Shown one piece after another: positions 15,933 through 24,145 of a stretch of 45,450 nucleotides of DNA. Within the stretch, counting starts at the first letter, position 1. Every line of letters starts with the position of its first letter. Both the position numbers and the translations under genes were made by a program. Origin of the DNA: Nonomuraea turkmeniaca. GTDB lineage: Bacteria > Actinomycetota > Actinomycetes > Streptosporangiales > Streptosporangiaceae. The notes beneath the pieces were generated by a model that had not been told where the DNA came from, did not search any database, and was given only the letters and a program-made list of their open reading frames with translations. The DNA is taken from the NCBI RefSeq assembly GCF_005889735.1, contig NZ_VCKY01000063.1, forward strand, positions 1 to 45,450, written 5' to 3'.

Positions 15933-18629
15933 TCAGGTGGGGAGCTTGTCGCCGACGAGGGCCATGTTCTGGATGGCGGCAAGGCCGTACAGGGCGGTGG
16001 TGTTGGTCGAGACCCAGGCCGCCTCGTCGGTCGGGTTCAGGGTGGCGGTGACCTTCTCCGACTTCCACGGCAGGGTCGGGGCGTAGCCGTCGCCGGTGCG
16101 GAACTCCGTCCAGGCCCGGGTGGCGAGGTCGTCGCGCTGCAGCCGGACCGCCGCGTACGCCGTGAGCCTGGAGTGCCCCTGCTTGAGGATGAGGTTGCCG
16201 AAGTGCGCCCCGGTCTCGGCCGTCTGCTCGGCTCTGGTGGCGTTGAACAGCCGGCAGTACTGGAGCCACGCCTTCTCGAAGTCCGGCATGTCCACCAGGT
16301 CGATCAGCTCGGCGCAGATCTCGACCTGCCCGAACATGGCCGACAGATGGGACACCGCCACCTTCTTCTCGGCCGGCGCGAACTCACCGGTGTTGATGTT
16401 GTAGAGGCCCTCGCCGGTGACGAACCCGTTGGGCATCGCGGCGATGGTCCGCATCGTGGCCTTGAGCTTCTTCTCGGCGATCGGATCGCCGCCGCGCTCC
16501 CATTCGGTGAGCCAGGCGGCGGCCAGGCCGCTCCAGTCGGTGCCCAGACCGATGGCCAGCGCCTCCGGATTCGGCGTGTACGGCGCCGTGCGGATCTTGC
16601 GCAGCGGGTCGAGGGCCATGAACGTCTTGTCGGAGTCCACCAGCGCCCGCATCAGGTCCCCGGTGCGCTCGTCGGCCGTCAGGAAGTAGAAGATCCGCCG
16701 GTAGACCGCGGTCGAGATGCGCTGCTGTTTGGCGCTGCACCCCCAGTGCTGCACGTTGTGCCGGGTGCCGAGCCCCGCCCACGGGCCCAGGTGGTAGACG
16801 TCCACCTCGCCGGTGTGCCGGGTCATCGCCTCGGCGAACCTGAAGACGTCGGACCGGCCCGAGCGCAGGTACGCGTACCAGAGCCACAGGTCCGGCGAGA
16901 GCTCGGAGTTGTCCCAGGCGTAACCGCCGATGTCGTAGCGCCACACGCGCCGGTCCTCGTCGAACGTGTGCATGATGTCGCCGTAGTCCCAGAAGCCGTA
17001 CCAGTGGCGCTGCTCGACCTGGTTCTTGTAGTAGTCGAAGAGGAAGTCGAGCCGGTCCTCGATGGTCTTCTTCTCCGGCGTGGACCGGTCGACCGGGCTG
17101 AACAGGCCGCCGAACACCTTGGCCGCGGCCAGGTGCGCGGGCGGGGCGACGATCAGCGGGGGCGTGCGCACGGCGTCGGCCATCGCGCCGAGCCGCGCGG
17201 CGTCGGGGGTGGCGGCCACGGCCCAGAAGGTCAGCTCGGTCGTCCGCGCGATGCCCAGCGGCGTGCCGAACCCGGGCTCGTAGTCCTCGTACGTGATGTT
17301 GAGGCCCTCGATCTGCTCCGGGTAGGTGTCCTGGCCGAGGCCGTCGTGGTAGAAGCGGGTGTCCATGGGCCCGGCCTCCGGCGACCACATCCAGACCGTG
17401 ATCTCGGCCTCCTCCGAGGCGGCGCCGCGGATGTCGAGCTGGCTGGGGTGGCGCTGCCAGAAGTCCCGCATGCCGAACGCGAGACCGCCGCTCACCCCGC
17501 CTACGTAGCCGAATCCCGAGGCCCGCCTGCCCTGGTCGACGGCGACCCAGCCGTACCCCTTCTTGGTGCGCTTCTTCAGCGTGAAGCCCTCGGAGGACAG
17601 CTGGGAGAGGGTGTAGTCGCCCCAGTCGGGGATGAGGGGGAGGCGGCTGCTCACGCGGGTGTCCCAGGTGGCGACGTCCGGCAGCTTCTGCCCGGCCACC
17701 TGCGCCTTGCGCACGGCCAGGCCCGGGTCGCGGCGCAGGCCGGTGATGCCCTTGACCGCCTCGGCGAGCTGGCCGTGCCCGTCACCGACGAACCGGACGT
17801 GCCGGTTGTAGGCCTCGTCGCGCATCGGGACGCGGAAGCGTACGCCGAGGCCGGCGATGAAGTCGTTCTGGCCGTCGCGGTCGAACACGAACGTGTGCGT
17901 CATGCGCACGCTCTCCGCGCCCGCGTAGAAGTAGAGCCTGATCGTGAACGGCAGCCAGGACTTGCCCTTCTTGGAGGTGTGGCGGCCCTCGATCCTGACC
18001 ACGGCGCGGACCGGGCCGGACTGCTCGACCTCGACCTTGGCGATGTCGCTGAGGTAGGAGTCCACCTCGGTGGTGCGGTCGTCGCCGTCGTCGATCTTGC
18101 CCTGCCTGAGGCTGACCAGCTGGCCCTTGCGGGCGATCTCGGTCTCGCCGCGCCAGATCTGGGAGATCAGCTCGCTGCCGCCCTTGCGCACGCGGACCCG
18201 GATCACGCCGGTGTCCACGTCCACGTACTGCTTCTCGTCCTTGACCATGACCGGCTTGGCGGGGGTGGCCGCGGCGCCGGGGCGCAGCGTGTACGTCTCG
18301 GCGATGGGCGTGCCAGGGCCCGCGGCGTGTCCCGTCCACTTGAGCGAGCCGTCCGGCCAGTACGCCAGCGGCCACGTCTGCACGGGCACGGCCGCGCCGT
18401 CGGCGGCGGTGAGGGCGAACTGCTGCTCCTTGGGCACCGCGCCCTTGGGCCACGGGACGCCCCACGTGGTGCCGGGGGCCTCGGCGGGCTTGCCCTCCAG
18501 CCAGCGCAGGCTGACGTCGGGGATGTCCAGAGCGGCCACGGCCGGGGACTCCAGCATCGACGCCAGCGGCACGGCAGCGCCGGCGACAGCCAAGCCCTTT
18601 AACGCATCACGTCGTGAAATTTCCGACAT
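15933..18629 (-). CDS. Tat-exported exo-rhamnogalacturonan lyase-like protein (PL26/YetA type)
   Basis: An 898-residue secreted protein. The N terminus SRRDALKGLAVAGAAVPLA is a twin-arginine signal (RR at residues 6-7) with cleavage likely after A-V-A near residue 33. The mature part resembles the PcRGLX/YetA family of exo-rhamnogalacturonan lyases: an N-terminal beta-sandwich region (about 40-330), then W/Y-rich central segments (YGFWDYGDIMHTFDEDRRVWRYDIGGYAWDNSELSPDLWLWYAYLR; HNVQHWGCSAKQQRIS) forming an alpha/alpha toroid. Such enzymes release unsaturated galacturonosyl-rhamnose from the RG-I backbone. AAAGGAG lies 8 nt before ATG 18629. It follows the GH42 gene by 44 nt, so both share the 20664 promoter, and it sits directly upstream of rhaMI-EW. 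Activity is inferred from family resemblance and context. Confidence 0.75.
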   Translation of the reverse strand: MSEISRRDALKGLAVAGAAVPLASMLESPAVAALDIPDVSLRWLEGKPAEAPGTTWGVPWPKGAVPKEQQFALTAADGAAVPVQTWPLAYWPDGSLKWTGHAAGPGTPIAETYTLRPGAAATPAKPVMVKDEKQYVDVDTGVIRVRVRKGGSELISQIWRGETEIARKGQLVSLRQGKIDDGDDRTTEVDSYLSDIAKVEVEQSGPVRAVVRIEGRHTSKKGKSWLPFTIRLYFYAGAESVRMTHTFVFDRDGQNDFIAGLGVRFRVPMRDEAYNRHVRFVGDGHGQLAEAVKGITGLRRDPGLAVRKAQVAGQKLPDVATWDTRVSSRLPLIPDWGDYTLSQLSSEGFTLKKRTKKGYGWVAVDQGRRASGFGYVGGVSGGLAFGMRDFWQRHPSQLDIRGAASEEAEITVWMWSPEAGPMDTRFYHDGLGQDTYPEQIEGLNITYEDYEPGFGTPLGIARTTELTFWAVAATPDAARLGAMADAVRTPPLIVAPPAHLAAAKVFGGLFSPVDRSTPEKKTIEDRLDFLFDYYKNQVEQRHWYGFWDYGDIMHTFDEDRRVWRYDIGGYAWDNSELSPDLWLWYAYLRSGRSDVFRFAEAMTRHTGEVDVYHLGPWAGLGTRHNVQHWGCSAKQQRISTAVYRRIFYFLTADERTGDLMRALVDSDKTFMALDPLRKIRTAPYTPNPEALAIGLGTDWSGLAAAWLTEWERGGDPIAEKKLKATMRTIAAMPNGFVTGEGLYNINTGEFAPAEKKVAVSHLSAMFGQVEICAELIDLVDMPDFEKAWLQYCRLFNATRAEQTAETGAHFGNLILKQGHSRLTAYAAVRLQRDDLATRAWTEFRTGDGYAPTLPWKSEKVTATLNPTDEAAWVSTNTTALYGLAAIQNMALVGDKLPT

Positions 18630-18673
18630 TGGGGGGTGCTCCTTTGCGGGGATGGGGTGGTCGGCCGGGGTGG

Positions 18674-20602
18674 TCAGTTGCGCAGGATCAGGGCGTCACC
18701 GGCGGGAACGGTCGCCTTCTCACCGGCGGGCGTGGTCACGACGGCGTCCGCACGCGTGTGGTTGATCGCGAACAGGAACGAGCGGCCGTCGGCGTGCGAG
18801 CGCCGCACGATCTCCACCCCCGGTCCGGCCTGGGCCACGGCTTCGACCCCCGCCTCGGCGCAGACTGCGGCCACGACCTCGGCCAGTCCCCCGTCGTCGA
18901 GCCGGGTGGTCAGGTAGTGCGCGGCCCCGTCGCCCCACTCGTTGCGGGTCCAGGCAGGCTCGCCCGTGGCGTACGTGTCCAGGACCTTCGCCCCGCCGGC
19001 GTGCGCCAGCTCGCTCCACACGGTCCCCGTCGCCCCTGACGCCAGCGGGATCGGCCCGTCCAGAGGGAAGAACTCCTCGACGGTCACTCCGAGCAGCTCA
19101 CGCCACGCCCCGGGGTAGCCGCCCAGCCGCACCCGGTCGTGGTCGTCCACGATCCCGCTGTACGGCCCCACGAGCGCGACCCCGCCCCGCCGGACGAAGT
19201 CCTCCAGGTTGGCCGCGCCCTCGTCGCTCACCAGGTAGAGCGCGGGCACCAGCACGAGGCGGTAGCCGGACAGGTCGGACTCGGGCCGGGCCAGGTCGCA
19301 GGTGACGCCGGCCCGCCAGAGCGCGGCGTGCCAGCGCTTGACCTCTTCGACCGGTTCCAGGTCGGCCGTCGGCTGGGCGGGATGGTCCTGGGCCCACACG
19401 CTGGAGTGGTCGAGCAGGATCGCCACGTCGGCCTTGACCGTGCTGCCCACGACGTCGGAGAGCCCGGCCAGCTCGGCCCCGAGCGCGGCGACCTCGCGGA
19501 AGATCTTGGTGTTGGGCCCCGCGTGCGGCACCATCGCCGAGTGCCACTTCTCGGCGCCGGCCCGGGAGGCCCGCCACTGGAAGAACATGATCCCGTCCGC
19601 GCCCCTGGCCAGGTGCTGCAGCGAGTTGCGGCGCAGCTCGCCGGGCGCCTTGGCGAGGTTGCGCGGCTGCCAGTTGACGGCGCTGGTCGAGTGCTCCATC
19701 AGCAGCCAGGGCCGCCCGCCGTTCAGCGAGCGCGCGTAGTCGGCGGCGAAGGCCAGGTCGATGTGCGGCTCGGCCCGCGCCCCGACCAGGTAGTGGTCGG
19801 TGGAGACCACGTCGAGCTCGGCGGCGAAGGACCAGCAGTCCATGTCCCAGTGCGCGCCCGCCATCAGGTTCGTGGTCGCGGGCACGTCCGGGGTGATCGA
19901 CTTGAGCAGGTCACGCTCGGCGGCGTACAGCTCGACGAGCGCGTCGGAGCTGAACCTGCGGAAGTCGAGCTGCTGGCCCGGGTTGGGGAAGCTGGGGGTG
20001 GCGCGTGGTGGCAGGATCTGGGCCCAGTCGCTGTAGCGCTGCGACCAGAAGGCCGTCCCCCACGCGTCGTTGAGCTCGTCCAGCGAGGCGTAGTGCGCGC
20101 GCAGCCAGGCGCGGAACGCCGCGGCAGAGGTGTCGCAGTAGCAGCGGGCGTTGTGGCAGCCGTACTCGTTGTGCACGTGCCACAGGGCCAGTGCCGGATG
20201 ATCGCGGTAGCGGAGGCCCATCTGCTCGGCGATCCGCAGCGCCTTCTCTCGGTAGATCGGCGAGCTGGGGCAGAAACCCTGCCGGCTGCCGTGGTAGAGC
20301 CGCCGCCCGTCGGCGTCCACCGGCAGTGCCTCCGGGTACGTGTCGGAGAACCAGGGCGGCGGCGACGCGGTCGGGGTGGCCAGGTTGGCCTGGATGCCGT
20401 TCGCGGCCAGCAGGTCCATCACGCGATCGAACCAGTCGAAGTCGAACACCCCCTCGACGGGCTCCAGCATCGACCAGGAGAAGATCCCGACACTGACCCT
20501 GTTGACGCCGACCTCGCGCATCAGCGCGACGTCCTGCTCCCACGTCTCCTCGGGCCACTGCTCGGGATTCCAGTCCCCGCCATAGGCGATGACATCCGGC
20601 AT
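18674..20602 (-). CDS. GH42 beta-galactosidase
   Basis: A 642-residue glycoside hydrolase family 42 enzyme. N terminus YGGDWNPEQWPEETW is the family signature; the acid/base is Glu146 in HVHNEYG and the nucleophile Glu303 in PWLLMEHS. Cys111, Cys149, Cys154 and Cys156 form the structural zinc cluster seen in this family. A glutamine-amidotransferase-like trimerisation domain follows (about 390-590) and a short beta domain ends the protein. No signal peptide, so it acts inside the cell on imported beta-galactosides, here perhaps galactan side-chain oligomers. ATG 20602 (MPDVIAYGG) preceded by GAAAGGCAGG is preferred over the upstream in-frame codon at 20635. First gene of the GH42-lyase transcript. 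Confidence 0.93.
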   Translation of the reverse strand: MPDVIAYGGDWNPEQWPEETWEQDVALMREVGVNRVSVGIFSWSMLEPVEGVFDFDWFDRVMDLLAANGIQANLATPTASPPPWFSDTYPEALPVDADGRRLYHGSRQGFCPSSPIYREKALRIAEQMGLRYRDHPALALWHVHNEYGCHNARCYCDTSAAAFRAWLRAHYASLDELNDAWGTAFWSQRYSDWAQILPPRATPSFPNPGQQLDFRRFSSDALVELYAAERDLLKSITPDVPATTNLMAGAHWDMDCWSFAAELDVVSTDHYLVGARAEPHIDLAFAADYARSLNGGRPWLLMEHSTSAVNWQPRNLAKAPGELRRNSLQHLARGADGIMFFQWRASRAGAEKWHSAMVPHAGPNTKIFREVAALGAELAGLSDVVGSTVKADVAILLDHSSVWAQDHPAQPTADLEPVEEVKRWHAALWRAGVTCDLARPESDLSGYRLVLVPALYLVSDEGAANLEDFVRRGGVALVGPYSGIVDDHDRVRLGGYPGAWRELLGVTVEEFFPLDGPIPLASGATGTVWSELAHAGGAKVLDTYATGEPAWTRNEWGDGAAHYLTTRLDDGGLAEVVAAVCAEAGVEAVAQAGPGVEIVRRSHADGRSFLFAINHTRADAVVTTPAGEKATVPAGDALILRN

Positions 20603-20662
20603 GAGCCTGCCTTTCAAATAACTGATAGCGCCCACGGCTTGTTACAGGTGCGTTTACGGGGG

Positions 20663-20692
20663 ATTAAAACGTTCCTCACACCGGCCGCACAA
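20663..20692 (-). promoter_or_regulatory. GH42 promoter overlapped by LacI-type operator O3
   Basis: On the minus strand TTGTGC (20692-20687), 17 nt, then TTTTAA (20669-20664) as -10. The plus strand reads ATTAAAACGTTC at 20663-20674, so the operator covers the -10 box. Start expected near 20657, leaving a leader of about 55 nt. Confidence 0.65.
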
Positions 20693-20896
20693 GACCTTGA
20701 CGTCGTGCTGAGCGGATCACTCCTGGTCAGAAGGCGGGAAATTGCCGCGACGGCCCACTTCCCCTCCATCCGCCAGCGCGGCTGTGGCGGTCTCCCCCAC
20801 TGAACGATTCAATGCTAGACCTGGAGCTCCTTGATCGCCGCAGGCGCCGCGTCTCCGGCGTGTGACGACCTCGCAGGGGGTTGGCCTGGGCCTTCG

Positions 20897-20922
20897 GCGA
20901 CGGCACGATCGTGTGGCGTCGC
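20897..20922. repeat. Nested palindrome upstream of lacI
   Basis: A perfect 10-bp palindrome CACGATCGTG (20904-20913) is flanked by a further inverted pair GCGACG (20897-20902) and CGTCGC (20917-20922). It lies about 30-50 bp upstream of the lacI start. Could be a second operator or an upstream terminator-like stem. Confidence 0.5.
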
Positions 20923-20930
20923 TGGCGTTT

Positions 20931-20944
20931 GTACGTTTTAATTG
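20931..20944 (+). promoter_or_regulatory. LacI-type operator O4 on the lacI -10 region
   Basis: Plus strand GTACGTTTTAATTG; the minus strand contains ATTAAAACGTAC. TTTAAT (20937-20942) is a plausible -10 and would place the transcript start at or within 2 nt of the ATG at 20951. The site implies autoregulation of the repressor. Confidence 0.65.
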
Positions 20945-20950
20945 GGCTCC

Positions 20951-21970
20951 ATGGCCATGGTCAGCATCAAGGAGGTCGCCGCGCACGCCGGCGTCTCCCC
21001 CGGCACGGTCTCCAACGTACTGAACCGGCCAGGCAAGGTCGCGCCCGCCACGCGGGAGCGGGTGGAGGCCGCCATCAGCGAGCTGGGGTTCGTCCGGCAC
21101 GGCTCGGCCTCGACCCTGCGCGCCGGATACAGCAGGACAATCGGCCTGAGCGTGATCGACATCGGCAACCCCTTCTTCACCGAGGTCGCGGCCGGGGTCG
21201 AGGACGTGGCCAGCGAGCTGGGCTACGCCGTCATCCTGGGCAACTCGGCGGGCTCGCAGGACAAGGAGGACCGCAACCTGCGGGTGCTGGCCGAGCACCG
21301 GGTGCGCGGCGTGCTGATCACCCCGTCCGGCGAGGACCCCGGCAGGCTGGACCGGCTGCGCGAGAACGGCATCAGCGTGGTGTTGGTCGACCACCCGGCG
21401 CACCGGCCCGACCAGTGCGCGGTCGCCGTGGACGACGTGGCGGGCGGCCGGGCGGCGGTCGCGCACCTGCTGTCCAAGGGCGCGCGCAGCGTCGCGTACG
21501 TGACCGGCCCGCTGACCATCAGGCAGTGCATGGAGCGCCGGGAAGGCGCCAAGCAGGCGATGCGCTCCGCCGGGCTCGACCCCGACGAGCTGCGGGTGGT
21601 GGAGTCGACCACGATGACGGCCCGCGCGGGTGAGAAGGCGGCCGCCGAGCTGATGTCCGGCGGCGCCCTGCCCGAGGCCGTGTTCTGCGCCAATGACCTG
21701 CTCGCTCTCGGCGTGCTGCGGGCGCTGCTCCGGTCCGGGGTGCGGGTGCCCGAGGAGGTGGCGCTGATGGGCTATGACGACATCGACTTCGCCGCCGCCT
21801 CGACGGTTTCCCTGAGCTCGATGCGCCAGCCCACGTACCAGCTCGGCCGCATCGCCACTGAGCTGCTGCTCGACGAGTGCGACAATCCCGAGACGCACGC
21901 CCACCAGCACATCATGTTCCAGCCGGAGCTGGTCGCGAGGGAGTCGACGCAGTCAACTGCCACCGGGTGA
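20951..21970 (+). CDS. LacI-family regulator of the rhamnose/pectin island
   Basis: A 339-residue regulator (from ATG 20951). The N-terminal LacI helix-turn-helix reads SIKEVAAHAGVSPGTVSNVLNRPGKVAPATRERV with the hinge helix after it. The rest is a periplasmic-binding-protein-like effector domain (IGLSVIDIGNPFFTEVAAGVED, ITPSGED, VAVDDVAGG, FCANDLLALGVLRAL, ALMGYDDIDFA). No Shine-Dalgarno precedes either ATG (20951 or 20957) and the predicted -10 sits 9 nt upstream, so the mRNA may be leaderless. Four ATTAAAACGT sites, including one on its own promoter, are the expected targets. The effector is probably rhamnose, rhamnulose or an RG-I fragment, not known from sequence. Confidence 0.9.
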   Translation: MAMVSIKEVAAHAGVSPGTVSNVLNRPGKVAPATRERVEAAISELGFVRHGSASTLRAGYSRTIGLSVIDIGNPFFTEVAAGVEDVASELGYAVILGNSAGSQDKEDRNLRVLAEHRVRGVLITPSGEDPGRLDRLRENGISVVLVDHPAHRPDQCAVAVDDVAGGRAAVAHLLSKGARSVAYVTGPLTIRQCMERREGAKQAMRSAGLDPDELRVVESTTMTARAGEKAAAELMSGGALPEAVFCANDLLALGVLRALLRSGVRVPEEVALMGYDDIDFAAASTVSLSSMRQPTYQLGRIATELLLDECDNPETHAHQHIMFQPELVARESTQSTATG

Positions 21971-21984
21971 AGCCGATGGTCTGC

Positions 21985-22650
21985 TCTCGCGGTCCCGTCT
22001 GGCTGAAGGGAGGCCGGTAGCGTGCGGCTGGTTGACAACAGCCCAGCCCGCCACGCCGCGTACGGCGATGTTGCGGGCCGCGATGTGATCGGCGTGCCCA
22101 GCGAGGCCGCAGCCGGTGTGGTTGAGGTCGGTCATCGTCCGGTGCTCGCGCCCGGACGGGGCCGGGCCGGGCAGCACCGCGCCGTCGTTGGTGACGGCCA
22201 GGTTCGCCACTCCTTGATCCACCCCGAGGAAGCCGTTGACCGGCTCGCGCACCGCGGGTTGGGGCAGGGTGACGGCGCCCTGCGACAGCCACACCCCACG
22301 CCGGAAGATCAGCGAGACGGTGCGGGCGTCGCGGTTCCAGCTCGGCAGGCGTGCGTCGTAGGGGATGGCGCCGTACAGGCGGAGCAGGTGGGCTCGTTTC
22401 TTGGTGGCGCGCAGGTCGGCGTGGGCGCCGGCCACGCGGGCAATGGCCCGGGTGGCCGCCTGCGCGCCCAGCCCGGCGAACTGTGCGCGCGCTGGGTAGT
22501 AGGCGAGCCGGTGCAGCTCCACCACGGTGAAGGTGCGCTGCTGCCAGGCCGGCCGGGAGACGAAGGTCTCCGTCTGGGTTTTTCCATATTGTTTTCGAAA
22601 GGAGGGTGGCGCTTGCTCGGTCCTGAAGGACCGGTCTCCGCGCCACATTC
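21985..22650 (-). pseudogene. Decayed TnpB/OrfB transposase remnant (IS200/IS605 group)
   Basis: A minus-strand frame keeps recognisable pieces of an IS1341-like TnpB in order. An N-terminal helical part (VVELHRLAYYPARAQFAGL...AATRAIARVAGAHA) is followed by AIPYDARLPSWNRDARTVSL, then the RuvC-I block FLGVDQGVANLAVTNDG, where Asp is the catalytic residue. Then it jumps directly to the C-terminal zinc-finger/RuvC-III tail GCGLAGHADHIAARNIAVRG and AVVNQPH. Normal TnpB has more than 100 residues between these blocks, including the catalytic Glu, and a full CxxC finger; both are lost here, as is most of the N terminus. No tnpA is nearby. A hairpin CGGTCC-TGAA-GGACCG at 22618-22633 marks its rhaB-proximal end. 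It lies between lacI and rhaB, in opposite orientation. TnpB function is certainly lost. Confidence 0.8.
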
Positions 22651-22653
22651 AAG

Positions 22654-24075
22654 ATGAGTCGCCGTTTCGCCGCCGTGGATCTCGGCGCTTCCAGTGGCCG
22701 GGTGATGCTGGCCGAACTGACCGATGGGCTGGAGGGGATGAAGCTCACCGAGGCACATCGTTTCCCCAACGGCCCGGTACGCGTGGCCGGCCGCCTCTAC
22801 TGGGACGTCCTGGGCCTCTACCGCGAGATCCTGACGGGTCTGCGGGCCGCGGGCCCGGTGTCGTCGATCGGCGTGGACTCGTGGGCGGTCGACTACGGGC
22901 TGCTGGACGAGACGGGCGCGCTGCTGGGCAACCCGGTCCACTACCGCGACGACCGCACGCGCGGCGTGGCCGAGCGGGTGGCCGGCGAGGTCGGCGCCGA
23001 GGCGCTGTACGACGTGTCCGGGCTGCAGGTGCTGCCCTTCAACACGATCTACCAGCTGCTGACCGACCGGCTGGACCAGGCGGCCACGATGTTGCTGATC
23101 CCGGACCTGCTCGGCTACTGGCTGACCGGTGAGCTGGGCGCGGAGGTGACCAACGCCTCGACGACGGGCCTGCTCGACGTGCGTTCCAGGCAGTGGGCGT
23201 CACCTCTGATCGAGCGGCTCGGCCTGCCGTCCGGGATCTTCCCGCCGCTGCGGCAGCCGGGCGAGGCGATCGGCGGGCTGCGGCGTGAGGTGGCCGCCGA
23301 GATCGGCTGGTCGGCGCCGGTCAGGGCGGTGGGCTCGCACGACACCGCCTCGGCCGTGGCCGCGGTGCCCGCCACCGGCCCGGCGTTCGCGTACATCTCC
23401 TGCGGGACGTGGTCGCTGGCCGGTGTGGAGCTGCCGGGTCCGGTGCTGACGCCGGAGAGCCGCGCCGCGAACTTCACCAACGAGGCCGGCATCGACGGCA
23501 CCGTCCGCTATCTGCGCAACGTCATGGGGCTGTGGCTGCTGCAGGAGTGCCTGCGCGCCTGGCCGGGCTCAGACCTGGGCGACCTGCTGAAGGCGGCGGC
23601 GGGCGAGCGGCCTTTCGCGGCCGTGGTGAACCCGGACGAGCCGGTGTTCCTGCCGCCGGGCGACATGCCGGCCAGGATCGCGGGCGAGTGCCGCCGCACC
23701 GGGCAGCGCCCGCCGGCCACTCCGGCGGCGTACGTGCGGTGCGTGCTGGAGAGCCTGGCTCTCGGGCACCGGCTGGCGGTGCGGCAGGCCATGGAGCTGT
23801 CGGGGCGCGACGTCGAGGTCGTGCACCTGGTGGGCGGCGGGTCCCGCAACGAGCTGCTGTGCCGGCTGACCGCGGACGCCTGCGGACTGCCGGTGGTGGC
23901 CGGGCCCGCGGAGGCCACCACGTTCGGCAACGTGCTCGTGCAGGCCCGCGCGGCGGGGCTGGTGTCCGATCTGGCGGAGATGCGGTCGCTGGTGGCGGCG
24001 GCCGAGCCGCTGCGCCGTTACGAGCCGTCCGGCGACGTCGGCGCTTGGGACGAGGCCGCATCGCGCGTTTTCTGA
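22654..24075 (+). CDS. rhaB: Rhamnulokinase
   Basis: FGGY-family kinase phosphorylating L-rhamnulose at O1, between RhaI and RhaEW. The 473-residue protein has the N-terminal phosphate-binding AAVDLGASSGRVML, the rhamnulokinase-specific IGVDSWAVDYGLLD, HYRDDRT, PFNTIYQLL, GSHDTASAVAAVPA and SCGTWSLAGVE blocks, and late VVHLVGGGSRNELLCRLTADA. No good Shine-Dalgarno precedes ATG 22654 and no ATTAAAACGT word is near it. It would be expected to follow lacI in one transcript but is separated from it by the TnpB remnant. Confidence 0.95.
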   Translation: MSRRFAAVDLGASSGRVMLAELTDGLEGMKLTEAHRFPNGPVRVAGRLYWDVLGLYREILTGLRAAGPVSSIGVDSWAVDYGLLDETGALLGNPVHYRDDRTRGVAERVAGEVGAEALYDVSGLQVLPFNTIYQLLTDRLDQAATMLLIPDLLGYWLTGELGAEVTNASTTGLLDVRSRQWASPLIERLGLPSGIFPPLRQPGEAIGGLRREVAAEIGWSAPVRAVGSHDTASAVAAVPATGPAFAYISCGTWSLAGVELPGPVLTPESRAANFTNEAGIDGTVRYLRNVMGLWLLQECLRAWPGSDLGDLLKAAAGERPFAAVVNPDEPVFLPPGDMPARIAGECRRTGQRPPATPAAYVRCVLESLALGHRLAVRQAMELSGRDVEVVHLVGGGSRNELLCRLTADACGLPVVAGPAEATTFGNVLVQARAAGLVSDLAEMRSLVAAAEPLRRYEPSGDVGAWDEAASRVF

Positions 24076-24145
24076 CCCCCTCTGACCTGGGTTTTCGTCT
24101 TGTCCGAGAAGGGGAGGAGTCGGACCAGGGGCATCGGGGGGCGTC

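Larger units (their letters stand above)
20603..20950. other. Divergent regulatory region between GH42 and lacI genes (348 bp)
   Basis: No convincing gene. It holds the GH42 promoter and operator near 20663-20692, a GC-rich middle (about 20700-20890) where I see nothing clear, a nested palindrome at 20897-20922, and the lacI operator and -10 at 20931-20944. Confidence 0.7.

Noticed and set aside
21985..22650. Active TnpB nuclease / IS1341-type element with guide RNA
   Set aside because: The middle of the protein, including the second catalytic acidic residue region, and most of the zinc finger are missing, no tnpA is present, and element ends are not clear.
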